DNA of 64,000 bases, taken from contig JADKAL010000014.1 of NCBI GenBank assembly GCA_016715325.1, positions 806,001 to 870,000 of the forward strand, read 5' to 3'. Of the stretch, positions 1-9,490 are shown piece by piece. The stretch comes from Methylococcaceae bacterium. GTDB taxonomy: Bacteria; Pseudomonadota; Gammaproteobacteria; Methylococcales; Methylomonadaceae. Both the position numbers and the translations under genes were made by a program. The notes below the pieces were generated by a model. That model saw only the letters and a list, made by a program, of their open reading frames with translations, was not told the DNA's origin and made no database searches. Within the stretch, counting starts at the first letter, position 1; the number at the start of each line of letters is the position of its first letter.

Positions 1-1593
1 ACCGGTAACAATCTTGACCGACACCCCGCTATCCTGGAGGGCAGCAAGGGCGGCACCGGCACTCTGCTTGGGTGGGTCGAGAAAGCCTGCAAAACCGGCG
101 AAAACAAGTTCCGACTCATCACTAATCACGGCATGGGGATGATCTACTGCAACTTCCCGCCATGCAATACCCAATACCCGGAAACCTTCCTTTTCGAGGG
201 CGATATGCTCGCCGTGGATACGATCCCGTGAAGCCTTATCGAGCGGAATCTGGGCCTCATTACTCTTTTCTTCATAGTGGGTGCAAAGCTCAATAATTTC
301 TTCCGATGCACCTTTGACTACCAATATTCTGCCATTGCCTTTGTCCAGCAATACGGACACCCGTCGGCGTTCAAAGTCGAATGGGACTTCATCGATCTTT
401 TTCCAGGCGCTTACGTCTATATTTTCGTGAGCCAAGATTGCATCGTCGAGCGGGCTTTTCAGGCCGGTTTCAAAGAAGCTGTTGAGATAGGCGAGTTCCA
501 ATACCCGCTCGCTGGGTTTTCCCTGCGGATCGACATGTTGTTCCAGCCGAATTTTCGCCTCGGTCAACGTGCCGGTTTTATCGGTACATAAAACATCCAT
601 CGACCCTAGGTTTTGGATAGCGGCCAAGCGTTTAACAATCACCCGTTTCTTAGCCATGTGCATGGCGCCTTTCGACAAGGTAACCGATACCACCATAGGC
701 AGCAGTTCCGGGGTCAGCCCCACCGCCAATGCAACAGCAAACAGGAAAGACTCCAGCCAAGGCTTGTGCATTAGGGCATTAACCAAGAGCACAAAGAGAA
801 CGAGCAGGATAGTCAACCGCATGATGAGTAGGCCGAAACGGTGGGTTCCTATTTCAAAAGCTGTCGGTGGCGGTCGACCGGTAAGTCTATCGGCAATAGC
901 TCCAATAGCCGTACCCGTACCCGTCTTAACGACACGCATCCGTGCGCTTCCGCTGATGACAGTCGTTCCCATGAATAGCGCATTGGTAGCGTCCTGCAAC
1001 TCAGTCGCATCTGCGGTAAGGGTGCCGGGACGCTTTTCAACGGGATAAGATTCACCAGTCAGCAGCGCTTGTTTGACGAAGAGGTCGTTTGCTTCCAATA
1101 CAACACCATCCGCAGGAATCATATCGCCAGCCGAAAGTACGGCGAGGTCGCCGGGAACGACGCCAGTCACCGGTATTTCGATGGGTTTGCCGTCACGGAT
1201 AACCCTGGCTTGCACCGACACTGATTTACGTAGGCTTTCCGCCGCTTTACCCGCCCGGTGTTCCTGGACAAAATCCAGCGTCACGCTCAACAACACCATC
1301 ACGGTGATGATCACAAAGTTGGTCATTTCACCGGTAAAGGCTGAAATAGCACTGGCTACAAGAAGAAGGATGACCAGCGGGTTTTTAAAACGGGCTAAAA
1401 ATTGAAGGATTAAGGACTGTTCTCGATGATCGCGAAACAGGTTCGGCCCAAATTTGGCTAGTCGGGAACGGGCCTCTTTACCGGATAATCCTGCGGCATC
1501 GGTTGCCGATGCAGCCATAGGTTCTGCTAGTGGTTTTAGCCACCAAGCCGTTTGTTCTGATTTACCCTTTGGCTGAATAATCGATTTGTCCAT
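1..1593 (-). CDS. mgtA: Magnesium-translocating P-type ATPase, N-terminal 531 residues (cut by window edge)
   Basis: The minus frame is open from an ATG at 1593 to the window edge. It shows the cation-ATPase N-terminal region, the first membrane helices, the actuator-domain TGES motif (near 1050), the helix-4 sequence LTPELLPMVV and the phosphorylation motif DKTGTLTE (near 570-590). The visible part ends at VKIVTG, just before the conserved TGD of the hinge. Family members (type IIIB, MgtA/MgtB) import Mg2+ across the inner membrane using ATP; the substrate is inferred from overall resemblance. The start has no clear Shine-Dalgarno sequence. No frameshift was found when every codon was read. 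The C-terminal membrane domain lies outside the window. Confidence 0.88.
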   Translation of the reverse strand, partial: MDKSIIQPKGKSEQTAWWLKPLAEPMAASATDAAGLSGKEARSRLAKFGPNLFRDHREQSLILQFLARFKNPLVILLLVASAISAFTGEMTNFVIITVMVLLSVTLDFVQEHRAGKAAESLRKSVSVQARVIRDGKPIEIPVTGVVPGDLAVLSAGDMIPADGVVLEANDLFVKQALLTGESYPVEKRPGTLTADATELQDATNALFMGTTVISGSARMRVVKTGTGTAIGAIADRLTGRPPPTAFEIGTHRFGLLIMRLTILLVLFVLLVNALMHKPWLESFLFAVALAVGLTPELLPMVVSVTLSKGAMHMAKKRVIVKRLAAIQNLGSMDVLCTDKTGTLTEAKIRLEQHVDPQGKPSERVLELAYLNSFFETGLKSPLDDAILAHENIDVSAWKKIDEVPFDFERRRVSVLLDKGNGRILVVKGASEEIIELCTHYEEKSNEAQIPLDKASRDRIHGEHIALEKEGFRVLGIAWREVAVDHPHAVISDESELVFAGFAGFLDPPKQSAGAALAALQDSGVSVKIVTG

Positions 1594-1912
1594 GTTGTAA
1601 TCAAGAATAATAAATTTGTATCAGTGTAGCCTTACCGTATTGTTTCAACGCGTATAGTTTGATGTTGGATACATGCCACGACAGGTTAAACGGGAATCGG
1701 AGTTAAGGCTTAACAAGGCCGAATTAATTAAGCTTATATCCTTTCTTGTAATTGAGTGTTTTCAATTCGGCTCCTATAGATTCGGCCCTATGAAGTATTT
1801 ACTTCCGTTCGTCTTGAGCCTGTCGAAAGACGGTCTGTGCTTCGACTCGCTCAGCACGAACGGTTCAGACTTTAAAAGGCCGAATCAATAATAATAGATA
1901 GCATCGTTGCTT
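1594..1912. other. Intergenic region holding repeat copy 1
   Basis: Region between mgtA, which reads away from it, and the end of the Crp-family gene. It holds a ~108-bp palindromic repeat and AT-rich DNA. A 72-codon open frame at 1673-1891 runs through the repeat and looks fortuitous. Confidence 0.6.
1779..1886. repeat. ~108-bp dispersed palindromic repeat, copy 1
   Basis: Ends are inverted (GATTCGGCCCT and AAAGGCCGAATC). An inner inverted pair reads CCGTTCGTCTTGAGCCTGTC against a right arm ending CTCAGCACGAACGG. Four more copies lie near 3.3, 17.3, 34.1 and 59.8 kb. No reading frame is conserved. It resembles a REP or MITE-like element that folds into one long hairpin. Confidence 0.8.
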
Positions 1913-2704
1913 TCATCCGGTTTTGTCCTGAGAAAGATGATTCGCATTTATCGCGTTATTGTCATCGTATTGGAATATGTGGGCTGTTTTATGCTCAGGG
2001 TAAGCAAGCAAACGGTCGAACTCTGTTTTGACTACCCGATAGCACTCACAAGCCCGCTCTTCTAATCCTTCCCTATCCAATACTGTGATCCGGCCGCGGG
2101 TATAGTTAATCAAACCGGCTTGTTGAAGTTTTCCGGCGGCTTCGGTGACGCCTTCGCGGCGCACGCCCAACATATTTGCGATCAATTCCTGGGTCATAGC
2201 TAATGTATTCGACGCTAACCGGTCAAGGCTGAGCAACAACCAACGGCAAAGCTGTTGGTCCACCGAGTGATGACGGTTGCAAACAGCGGTTTGCCCCATC
2301 AAATAAATCAAGGCTTGGGTATAGCGCAGCAACACATTAAGCAGCGGCCCGTTGCGCTGAAACTCTTGCATAAATTGATGTTTCCGGATTCGATAAGCAT
2401 AACCGGCGCTCTGCACCACGGCCCGGTTCGGCATACTGCCGCCGCCCATAAAAAGGGCGACACCGATAATACCCTCGTTACCGACCACAGCGATTTCGGC
2501 TGAGGCCCCATTTTCCATGACATAGAGCAAGGATACGATGCAGGTTGTAGGGACATAGAGAAAATTCAATGTATCGCCCGACTCGTAAAGCACTTCGCTC
2601 AGCGCCATAGGAACATGTTCCAAATAAGGTTTAAGGCGCTCGTACTCATTCATGGGCAGTGCGTCGAGCAGATGGTTTTGGTGAGGAGAAATTGGAACAA
2701 TCAT
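1913..2704 (-). CDS. Crp/Fnr-family transcriptional regulator (paralogue 1)
   Basis: 263 residues with an N-terminal cyclic-nucleotide-binding-like beta-barrel (about 20-140), a dimer helix and a C-terminal winged helix-turn-helix (about 170-225). The barrel lacks an evident cAMP-binding RxS cluster, and no Fnr-type cysteine cluster is visible. The recognition helix aligns without gaps to E. coli CRP and keeps Arg180 and Glu181 (RRE) but has Glu in place of Arg185. The start at 2704 follows AGG at about 8 nt. It closely resembles the gene at 62461-63222. Its upstream region carries a copy of the TGTNCG-N4-CGNACA palindrome (3191-3206), which suggests autoregulation. The effector is unknown. 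Confidence 0.9.
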   Translation of the reverse strand: MIVPISPHQNHLLDALPMNEYERLKPYLEHVPMALSEVLYESGDTLNFLYVPTTCIVSLLYVMENGASAEIAVVGNEGIIGVALFMGGGSMPNRAVVQSAGYAYRIRKHQFMQEFQRNGPLLNVLLRYTQALIYLMGQTAVCNRHHSVDQQLCRWLLLSLDRLASNTLAMTQELIANMLGVRREGVTEAAGKLQQAGLINYTRGRITVLDREGLEERACECYRVVKTEFDRLLAYPEHKTAHIFQYDDNNAINANHLSQDKTG

Positions 2705-3030
2705 TATTTAAACCTATTATTCAATTGTAGCTGTTTAAAAAACTAAAAGTTCGTTATAGGAGAGATCGAATCTCAGGGAAATACTAAAAATCAAATTAAC
2801 CGAATATTTCCTAATTCTTGAGATAGCAAAATTAATTTTTGGCATATCTCAATCTTATTCCGAGGTTTAGAGGATTTGTAATGTTCCCGTTTTCCGTTAT
2901 TCGTTAGTGTCTATGTATTTTTTAATAGACAACTCCTCTTTACGGCGGTCTGCCGATAGTTTAAAAATTCATGGAGAACTTTGATTTTGTGATGTTTCCT
3001 AGACTTTTATCGATCCAAGAAACGCGGCGT

Positions 3031-3098
3031 CCCCCCCCCCCCCCCTTCTTCCCCCCCCCCCCCCCCCCCTCCCCCCCCCCCCCCCCCCCCCCCTCCCC
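3031..3098. repeat. Near-homopolymeric poly-C tract
   Basis: 68 nt with only six T interruptions among C, followed by a short A/T run. The longest uninterrupted C run is 23 nt (3071-3093). The opposite strand is G-rich and could form G-quadruplexes. It may be a sequencing or assembly artefact or a true slippage-prone tract; the sequence alone cannot decide. Confidence 0.9.
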
Positions 3099-3190
3099 AT
3101 TTTTTTAATGCTAAAGAAAACAAATAGCCAACCTACAAGTCGATCAACATGCCGCCTAATTTAATATTAAAAAATTAAAACGACCTTATC

Positions 3191-3206
3191 TGTTCGGTAA
3201 CCCACA
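3191..3206. promoter_or_regulatory. Stress palindrome TGTNCG-N4-CGNACA, upstream of Crp paralogue 1
   Basis: Reads tgttcggtaacccaca, 11 of 12 fixed positions. It is followed by GACAG, the extended arm seen at other sites. It lies about 490 nt upstream of the regulator start. Confidence 0.6.
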
Positions 3207-3231
3207 GACAGGAATGTTAGTTTGTGCTAAG

Positions 3232-3355
3232 GATAATATCCTATGACGTTTTAATGTCCGTTCGCCTTTATGCACTTCGGGTATTGAACCAGTCGAAAGG
3301 CTGTCTGTACTTCGATTTGTTCGGCACGAACGGTTCAGACTTTAATAGCCGAATC
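3232..3355. repeat. ~108-bp dispersed palindromic repeat, degenerate copy 2
   Basis: The right half (TTCGGCACGAACGGTTCAGA, then a GCCGAATC end) is well kept. The left end has diverged and the left arm reads CCGTTCGCCTTTATGCACTT. The exact left border is uncertain. Confidence 0.65.
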
Positions 3356-3443
3356 AATAAGAATGCATTATTAATTGCCGCAGGGAAGGGACGTTTAAGC
3401 GTCGTTCTATGGATAATTGAGCTAAGGAATAATAAACCCCTAC

Positions 3444-4019
3444 TTATTCAACTTGCTCTGAGATCGTATAGTGTTCGGTCAGGTCGGTTAAAGCAATTCG
3501 CAAAATCGGAGATTCTTCCACTAGTTCTTTGCGCACACAGTCAAGATAGCCCTGAAACGGCGTTCCATCGGCACGCATTATCTCCAAGCCTAATTTTTGC
3601 TGCTCGCCTTTGGGTTGCTCCATCATGTTTAGGAACAGGCGATACCAACGGTCTTGATCCTGATCGGAGATAAATGTCGAGAAACGTTGATTGATCAATT
3701 TAGCTCGATCAACGCCTAGGAATGCAGCCCCCTTGAGGTTGATTTCCTTAATCAACCCTTTTCGATCAATTGTGATATAGCCAACCGGGGCAAATTCATA
3801 AAGTTCCAGATAGTGATCTCGTGCTTGCTCTAATTCAGCATGAGCCCTTCGCAATTCTTCATTCTGCATTTCCAGTTCGACTTTATGGACGAGAAGCTCA
3901 TGCATCAGGATTTCCGAAGGCTGGGCCGCCATTTGATTTGGCGATAAACTACCTAGTAGGGATTCAGCTTCTGCTCTTAGCGATTTGCGTCGCTCAATTC
4001 CATCCCATTTTTGGCTCAT
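3444..4019 (-). CDS. Small stand-alone PAS-domain protein
   Basis: 191 residues: an N-terminal helical stretch of the HELLVHKVELEMQNEELR type (about 40-70), then one PAS domain (about 72-185). No kinase, cyclase or other output domain follows. The ATG overlaps the stop of the upstream cheB-cheR fusion gene by 4 nt (ATGA), so translation is probably coupled. The helix-PAS start is typical of sensor kinases, and the gene may supply a separate PAS partner for the fusion protein. Signal and partner are unknown. Confidence 0.8.
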   Translation of the reverse strand: MSQKWDGIERRKSLRAEAESLLGSLSPNQMAAQPSEILMHELLVHKVELEMQNEELRRAHAELEQARDHYLELYEFAPVGYITIDRKGLIKEINLKGAAFLGVDRAKLINQRFSTFISDQDQDRWYRLFLNMMEQPKGEQQKLGLEIMRADGTPFQGYLDCVRKELVEESPILRIALTDLTEHYTISEQVE

Positions 4020-6931
4020 AGGTTTTTCTCCTTTTGATTAATCCGACCGCCGACCTCTTTTGTTGTCAGTAAAATCAACGATAATTCGCTGGACTTTCCG
4101 ATAATGCGGCGAGCATTCAATTGTATTTTCTGATGTCCGATAATAGGAAAATCATGTTCCACTAAAAAATCCTTTACGGCTTGATCGCGAGGTAAAATGA
4201 TTTCCAACAATTCCCTTAAAGCCGGAATATTCCATTGGTTGTTGCCTAGTTCGTAAATTTTCCGTCCAACCGTATCGGCAACGGCCACTTGAAAAAACCG
4301 GTAAAAGGAACGGTTTGCGGAAATCACTTTAAAGTCGCCGTCCATGACTAATAAGGGTTCGTCTATGGTATCGACGACGCTTTCAGCGAGGTCGCGCGCC
4401 AAGCGCACGGCATTTTCCGCCTCAACGCGTTTGCTGATGTCGGTAAAAGTCAGCACGATACCTTCAATCACATTTTCCAAGGTGCGGTAGGGTTGAATAC
4501 GCGCTAAGTGCCAAATCCCGTCATGGATTTGAATTTCTTGCTCAAACGGTATTAGCGTTTCCAGCACAGACTTGGCCCGGAGCAAGAGCGCTTCACCTTC
4601 GAAATTGGATTTGATGTCGCTCAAGGGTCTGCCTATATCCGTAGCTACCAGCCGGTAAATAACCGTTGCCTCGCGTGTAAAGCGTCGAATTTTCATTTTT
4701 TCGTCTAGAAATACAGTCCCGATATGGGTATTATCGAGCAAGTTCTTCATGTCGTTCTGCATACCGGCCAGTTGGTCGATTTTGGCCTGTAATTCTGAAT
4801 TGACGGTGATGAGTTCTTCATTAACCGATTGCAGTTCCTCTTTGGAAGTTTCCAATTCTTCGTTTGTCGACTGAAGCTCTTCATTAGTGGATTGCATTTC
4901 TTCGTTAGTCGACTTCAGCTCTTCATTGGACGCTTGTTGTTCCTCCAGTGTGGCTTGATAATTTTCCTTTAAATAAGCAAGGTCGCGTTCCAATTCTTCG
5001 ATCCGCCCTAATTCTTTCGGTTTAGCAACGCGTTGCCGACTCTTTGCCGAGGGTAACGGAGGATTGGCAATCTCCTGGAAACTGACCATCAGAAAATTTT
5101 GGCTGCTATCGTAGCTGGCAAGCGGTCGAACGCTAAAACTGACCGATGTGACGCCGCTATCCATTTTTACCTGTATTTCCCGGTTTAGCGTAGATGCTCC
5201 ATCATTGGCCGCCGTGCGTATTGCGTTTCTTAGTTCAAGTTCCAGGCCTTCTCTCGCCATTTCGATGACGTTGAAGGCGGACTGTCCGGGCGCTGGGCGC
5301 AAATATTTTCCGGTTTCACCGTGTACATAGAGGATGTTTCCTTTGAGGTCGGTAATGACCGAAGCAGGCGCATAGCATTGCATCATCACACGGCGAGTGA
5401 GGTCGGCGAAGTTAGTTTCTTTCGGTTTAACCTTTATTTCCTCCGGTGTTTTGAGGTCTTTTTCTGTGGTCCAGGACAAAACATTCGTCATTACTGTGCG
5501 GGAAGAGACAATGGAATGGATGGCCCGGTAAAACTTCCATTTGCGATTTATCGATGAAAACAGTTCGGTAAAGTTGCCGATACTCTCGGAAGTCGACAGA
5601 AACAAAACGCCGTTAGGCTTGAGCGCGTAATGAAAGGTTGGAATCAAGCGGTTTTGCAATTCCGGTCCCAGATAAATCATTAAATTTCGGCAGCTCAGCA
5701 GGTCGAGTTTGGTGAATGGCGGATCTTTAATCACATTTTGGATAGCGAATACGACCATTTCACGAATTTCCTTCTTTATCCGATAACCGGCATCTTCCTT
5801 GGTAAAGAAGCGACGAAGGCGTTCAGGGCTGACATCTTGCGCAATATTCGGTGGATACACGCCCGCACGGGCTATTGCTATGGCTTCATCGTCCAGATCG
5901 GTGCTGTAAATTTGTACTTTGAATTCATAATGATGCTCCTCCATTAATTCTTTTAACAGAATCGCAATTGAATAAGCTTCCTCGCCGGTGGCGCAACCTG
6001 CAACCCATGCGCGAAATAGAGAGTGTTCGGATTTATCTTTGCATAATGCCGGTAAGATTTCATTTTGTAAGGTAACAAATGCATCTGTATCCCGAAAAAA
6101 ATTGGTGACATTGATCAGCAGTTCTTTAAACAGCGCGTGTCCTTCAGACGGGTGCTCTTTAAGAAAACGGGCATAAATATCGGCGTCTTCGATAGCATTT
6201 TGCGACATACGCCGTTCGATACGGCGAACAATCGTACTTTTTTTATATTGTGAGAAATCGTGCCCGGTCAATGTGCGCAATTGCAACAAAACGCGACTAA
6301 TCCCGTTTACCTCTTTTGGATTATTGTGAATTTGTTTTTGAACGGCAAATTGACGAATGCCCAATTGCAGGGCTTCCGGCATTTTGTCAACGGGAAGAAC
6401 TTGAGATGCGTAACCTGCCTTAATAGCGCTGGCAGGCATCCCGTCGTATTTGGCGTTGGACGGCTCCTGTACCAAGGTAACTCCCCCTGCACCCAGGATT
6501 GCGCGCAAGCCTTGCGTGCCATCGGTGCCCGTACCAGAAAGGATAATACCGATAGCCTTTTCTTGCCGATCTTCAGCGAGTGAGCGCAAAAACGCATCGA
6601 TGGGTAAACGCTGTCCATGCGGCTCATGAGGAACACTTAGAATCAATTTCCCGTGCAAAATCGCCATATCGCGATTGGGTGGAATGACATACACGCAATT
6701 TGGTTTAGTCTGCTGCTGGTCGGATACTTCGACCACAGGCATCCTGGTGGTGCGTTGTAAAATTTCAGAGAGTAGACTATCGTGGGTTGGGTCTAAATGT
6801 TGCACAATTACAAAAGCCATTCCGATATCCCAAGGTACTACCCGAAAGAAGCTATCGAGTGCCTCTAAACCTCCGGCTGATGCGCCGATACCGACGATGG
6901 GGAAAGCAACATCATTGTTTTCAGTGACCAT
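4016..6931 (-). CDS. CheB-CheR fusion with PAS domains
   Basis: 971 residues. Residues 10-190 form a CheB methylesterase domain with catalytic Ser18 (GIGASAGG), the His of VQHLDPTH and the Asp of GTGTDG. Residues about 210-480 form a CheR methyltransferase domain (NVTNFFRD, the S-adenosylmethionine motif GCATGEEAYS, LLSCRNLMIYL). A PAS-like segment (about 520-640) and a long coiled coil rich in STNEELQS-type repeats (about 660-740) follow, then two more PAS segments. No receiver or histidine kinase domain is present. Family members both add and remove methyl groups in chemosensory-type signalling. No receptor or CheA gene is nearby, so the target is unknown. Confidence 0.9.
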   Translation of the reverse strand: MVTENNDVAFPIVGIGASAGGLEALDSFFRVVPWDIGMAFVIVQHLDPTHDSLLSEILQRTTRMPVVEVSDQQQTKPNCVYVIPPNRDMAILHGKLILSVPHEPHGQRLPIDAFLRSLAEDRQEKAIGIILSGTGTDGTQGLRAILGAGGVTLVQEPSNAKYDGMPASAIKAGYASQVLPVDKMPEALQLGIRQFAVQKQIHNNPKEVNGISRVLLQLRTLTGHDFSQYKKSTIVRRIERRMSQNAIEDADIYARFLKEHPSEGHALFKELLINVTNFFRDTDAFVTLQNEILPALCKDKSEHSLFRAWVAGCATGEEAYSIAILLKELMEEHHYEFKVQIYSTDLDDEAIAIARAGVYPPNIAQDVSPERLRRFFTKEDAGYRIKKEIREMVVFAIQNVIKDPPFTKLDLLSCRNLMIYLGPELQNRLIPTFHYALKPNGVLFLSTSESIGNFTELFSSINRKWKFYRAIHSIVSSRTVMTNVLSWTTEKDLKTPEEIKVKPKETNFADLTRRVMMQCYAPASVITDLKGNILYVHGETGKYLRPAPGQSAFNVIEMAREGLELELRNAIRTAANDGASTLNREIQVKMDSGVTSVSFSVRPLASYDSSQNFLMVSFQEIANPPLPSAKSRQRVAKPKELGRIEELERDLAYLKENYQATLEEQQASNEELKSTNEEMQSTNEELQSTNEELETSKEELQSVNEELITVNSELQAKIDQLAGMQNDMKNLLDNTHIGTVFLDEKMKIRRFTREATVIYRLVATDIGRPLSDIKSNFEGEALLLRAKSVLETLIPFEQEIQIHDGIWHLARIQPYRTLENVIEGIVLTFTDISKRVEAENAVRLARDLAESVVDTIDEPLLVMDGDFKVISANRSFYRFFQVAVADTVGRKIYELGNNQWNIPALRELLEIILPRDQAVKDFLVEHDFPIIGHQKIQLNARRIIGKSSELSLILLTTKEVGGRINQKEKNL

Positions 6932-7269
6932 GAAAGAAAAAAGGTATTAAAAATCGACTGGTCGGGATCGTTTAATAACCTTCGAAAAGACCTAGTCATG
7001 TAAACTATCCAGTGTTATCTCATTGTACTCTTCCACGCTTTCTATTTGTAATCTTGGTTCGAGCAATTTCTCAGACCTTTATGAAGAGGGGGCATTGGTC
7101 TGACTGGAACTTTAAAAGGCTAGTGAAATATGAGATCAGCCTTTCTTCGTTTTTAGTTTCGAAATGCAGCAAAGATGACAAGCATTTGCATCAATGCTTG
7201 CCATCGGGGAATTTGCCGGTTTATAACAATTTCAGAAAGATAATTTCGGATATGAGTTGGGTAAATGAT
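6932..7269. other. Intergenic region with a small perfect hairpin
   Basis: No gene supported. An 8-bp perfect inverted repeat (CAAGCATT and AATGCTTG, 7179-7200) lies about 70 nt past the stop of the EF-hand gene. It has no proper T-run, so a terminator role is only possible. Confidence 0.4.
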
Positions 7270-8058
7270 TTACGGAATTTCCCCTTCCCGTTTTGTTTCC
7301 ATTTTAAGGCTTTGATATTCGTGTTGTTCGAGTTTGCCGTCTTTACCCGCATCGACCTTGTCGAACACTTGCAACAAATAAGGGAAGTTTTTCAACTCTT
7401 CTTTAGTAATGTAATGGTCTGAATTCACGTCGGCCTGAGCAAATGTAGGCAAAGCACCTTTACCATCTGTAGGTTTGCTGACAGGTTCTATTTTTTTAAT
7501 GTCCGCGGGTTGATCGACTGAGTTTGGGTTATTCGTTTTTGTCTCCATGACTAAAGACATGTCATGTGGCGGTTGGCTCGTATTTTGGGTTTCCATAGTT
7601 TTAGTCGGTGATTGGGCAACACTTTCATTTGTATTGGGAGTGGAAACGGTTGTTTGGTCGACTGAAGTTACATTCCTATCATGCTCACATTTTTCTTCTG
7701 ATGATTTTTTCAGTTCTGAACTAGCATTGGTTTCAACGGTACCGTTAAATTGCTGTTCCTGAGTTTTTTTGACTTCTATATTTTTCGCAACAGAGGATGG
7801 TTTAGCGTTTTGAATAACATTTTCGGGTGTTTTTTCAATACTTTGCGTATTCATATAATGCTGAATATTTTCGCCTCCAGTCGCTTCTGCCCAGACAGGA
7901 CTAGTCGTAAGGCTTAGGCTTATACCCATAGCGAATGCTATTCCAATAGAGATACATAATCTTTTATTGGTTTGCTGAATTATTCTATCTTGTTGGTCAG
8001 GATTTATGGCATTAGCCATATTTAAGGTGTGGTCTGTGGTTTTCATAGTAGTTTCCAT
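7270..8058 (-). CDS. Exported protein with C-terminal EF-hand pair
   Basis: 262 residues. A long N-terminus contains a hydrophobic signal-like segment (about 33-57, ending PVWA). A low-complexity Thr/Asn/Ser/Glu-rich middle follows, and two canonical EF-hand loops lie at the C-terminus (DVNSDHYITKEE and DAGKDGKLEQHE). It probably binds Ca2+ in the periplasm. An in-frame ATG at 8046 with GGAA upstream is an alternative start and would shorten the unusually long pre-signal region. The intergenic region upstream carries a perfect stress palindrome at 8426. Function is not recognised beyond calcium binding. Confidence 0.7.
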   Translation of the reverse strand: METTMKTTDHTLNMANAINPDQQDRIIQQTNKRLCISIGIAFAMGISLSLTTSPVWAEATGGENIQHYMNTQSIEKTPENVIQNAKPSSVAKNIEVKKTQEQQFNGTVETNASSELKKSSEEKCEHDRNVTSVDQTTVSTPNTNESVAQSPTKTMETQNTSQPPHDMSLVMETKTNNPNSVDQPADIKKIEPVSKPTDGKGALPTFAQADVNSDHYITKEELKNFPYLLQVFDKVDAGKDGKLEQHEYQSLKMETKREGEIP

Positions 8059-8903
8059 AATTGAGTGAGGTGAAACCAGTTTTAACTTGAAAATAGTTTC
8101 AGCAGAATATTCCTGTTGATAGTCTATTTTGTATGGCTATTAGTTCTGGACAAAACAGCTTTTGGCAACCAATGATGAAATACTTCACGTATTGTTCGGT
8201 TAAGTCTGCAACTTTGACTTGATAGGTTCTTATAACAGATTCACCATCACCAACGTCATTAAGATTAAAGATGACCATTTGTCATGTTTACTTTGCCTTC
8301 GGTTCAAATACGCATTCAACAATTAATTGATTAAGCGAAACTTATTCTAAGTTTTCTCAATAAGTTAAGTCGGTACGGTGGAACACATAACGTGCCTGAA
8401 ATAACTTCAAAGGGCAGTTAAGCTATGTACGATAACGCACAGATATTTGGCTTAAAGTGATGTGACAATTCACTTAATTCAATTATTGGAAGATTTCTTA
8501 TGACATTGCATTTTGCTTAGCATTTGAAGAACTCGATCAGAGTTCGTGCCGCTGTTAACCATTTACTCAAATCAATACGCATTGCAGGCTAATCTACCTT
8601 GCCACTCCTATTGATACTATTAATGTTAACGACGGGCTTAGGTTTTTCTTCCATACCACCTTCTACACACAACTTGTGATTTCATTTATGGATAATGAAC
8701 TAGAAGTAAGCTGAGAATAAAGTGCAATGCCTTAAGTTCGGATGAGGTTAATTTTCAAAAAACTTACGGCGGTTGGATGCATAGTAGTGAAACCAAAAAA
8801 AACGGTCAATCGGGCTTATGGCTATTTATGGGACGGTTGATTAGGCACTCAATTCCTGGTTTGGCGGACTATCAACCCGCAATAATAATATTGGACACAA
8901 GTT
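8059..8903. other. Long intergenic region with one perfect palindrome site
   Basis: 845 bp between divergent genes without a credible open frame. It holds the perfect site at 8426-8441. Weaker look-alikes at about 8193 and 8373 have wrong spacing and were not counted. Confidence 0.6.
8426..8441. promoter_or_regulatory. Stress palindrome TGTNCG-N4-CGNACA (perfect)
   Basis: Reads tgtacgataacgcaca, 12 of 12 fixed positions. It lies about 370 nt upstream of the EF-hand gene and 460 nt upstream of the DUF1772 gene. Confidence 0.75.
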
Positions 8904-9404
8904 ATGCCGATGATGCTATTTCGAACTTTCACTATTTTGTTGGTTGCGCTGGTGACAGGACTTGCCTTCGCCCACGTTCTTGAGTCGCCAGCCAAAATGC
9001 AATACGAAGCGGCGATGTACATTGCACTTCAGAAGTCGCTTTATGTGCAGTGGGGTCCACCAAATGTTGGTGGCTTAATTGAGCCAGTAGCGATTATCTC
9101 AACTGCACTTTTGGCATTCTTTGGACGGAACACTATACGTAGTTTATGGCTGCCTTTGGGTGCGTTGAGCGCTTTGCTGATCGGGTTCCCCGTTGTGTTC
9201 TTTGTGCTAGTAGCGCCTGCGAATGGCGTATTTATGGCAACAACACTATCCAGCATTCCGGTGAACTGGAAAGTGCTTCGTGCAAACTGGGAATTAGGTC
9301 ATGCCATTCGCTTCGGGCTACAGTTCACAGCACTATCGCTGCTGGTTCTATTGTCGGCCTTAGATGCGAAGAAAGATATTGCGGACACTCAACGGAATGG
9401 CTAG
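8904..9404 (+). CDS. DUF1772-type membrane protein
   Basis: 166 residues with four predicted hydrophobic helices: near the N-terminus, about 55-72, about 80-105 and about 135-155. Motifs such as VLESPAKM and the late WxxxHAxRF-like region fit the DUF1772 family of small integral membrane proteins of unknown function. ATGs at 8904 and 8910 are both possible, and neither has a strong ribosome-binding site. It precedes the peroxiredoxin gene by 86 nt on the same strand. No function is assigned. Confidence 0.7.
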   Translation: MPMMLFRTFTILLVALVTGLAFAHVLESPAKMQYEAAMYIALQKSLYVQWGPPNVGGLIEPVAIISTALLAFFGRNTIRSLWLPLGALSALLIGFPVVFFVLVAPANGVFMATTLSSIPVNWKVLRANWELGHAIRFGLQFTALSLLVLLSALDAKKDIADTQRNG

Positions 9405-9490
9405 CCAGCCAATCGAACTGGATGCCTGCGTTGCGTTGTTAATTTGTTTTACCTGGTCTTCTACACCAAACATAAACCAAGGAGTTTCCC

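Larger units (their letters stand above)
2705..3443. other. Long intergenic region with poly-C tract, palindrome site and repeat copy 2
   Basis: No convincing gene. It contains a C-rich homopolymer (3031-3098), a stress palindrome (3191-3206) and a degenerate copy of the ~108-bp repeat. A weak palindrome-like match at 2898-2913 is not counted. The open frame 3224-3673 overlaps the repeat and the PAS gene and is not believed. Confidence 0.6.

Noticed and set aside
1673..1891. 72-codon open frame across repeat copy 1
   Set aside because: Runs through the palindromic repeat, and the equivalent frame is not kept in other copies.
2898..2913. Palindrome-like tattcgttagtgtcta upstream of Crp paralogue 1
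   Set aside because: Only about 8 of 12 fixed positions; the right arm is lost.
8193..8387. Two further palindrome-like sequences (tgttcggttaag and gtacggtggaacaca)
   Set aside because: Spacing is off by one base and the right arms do not match.
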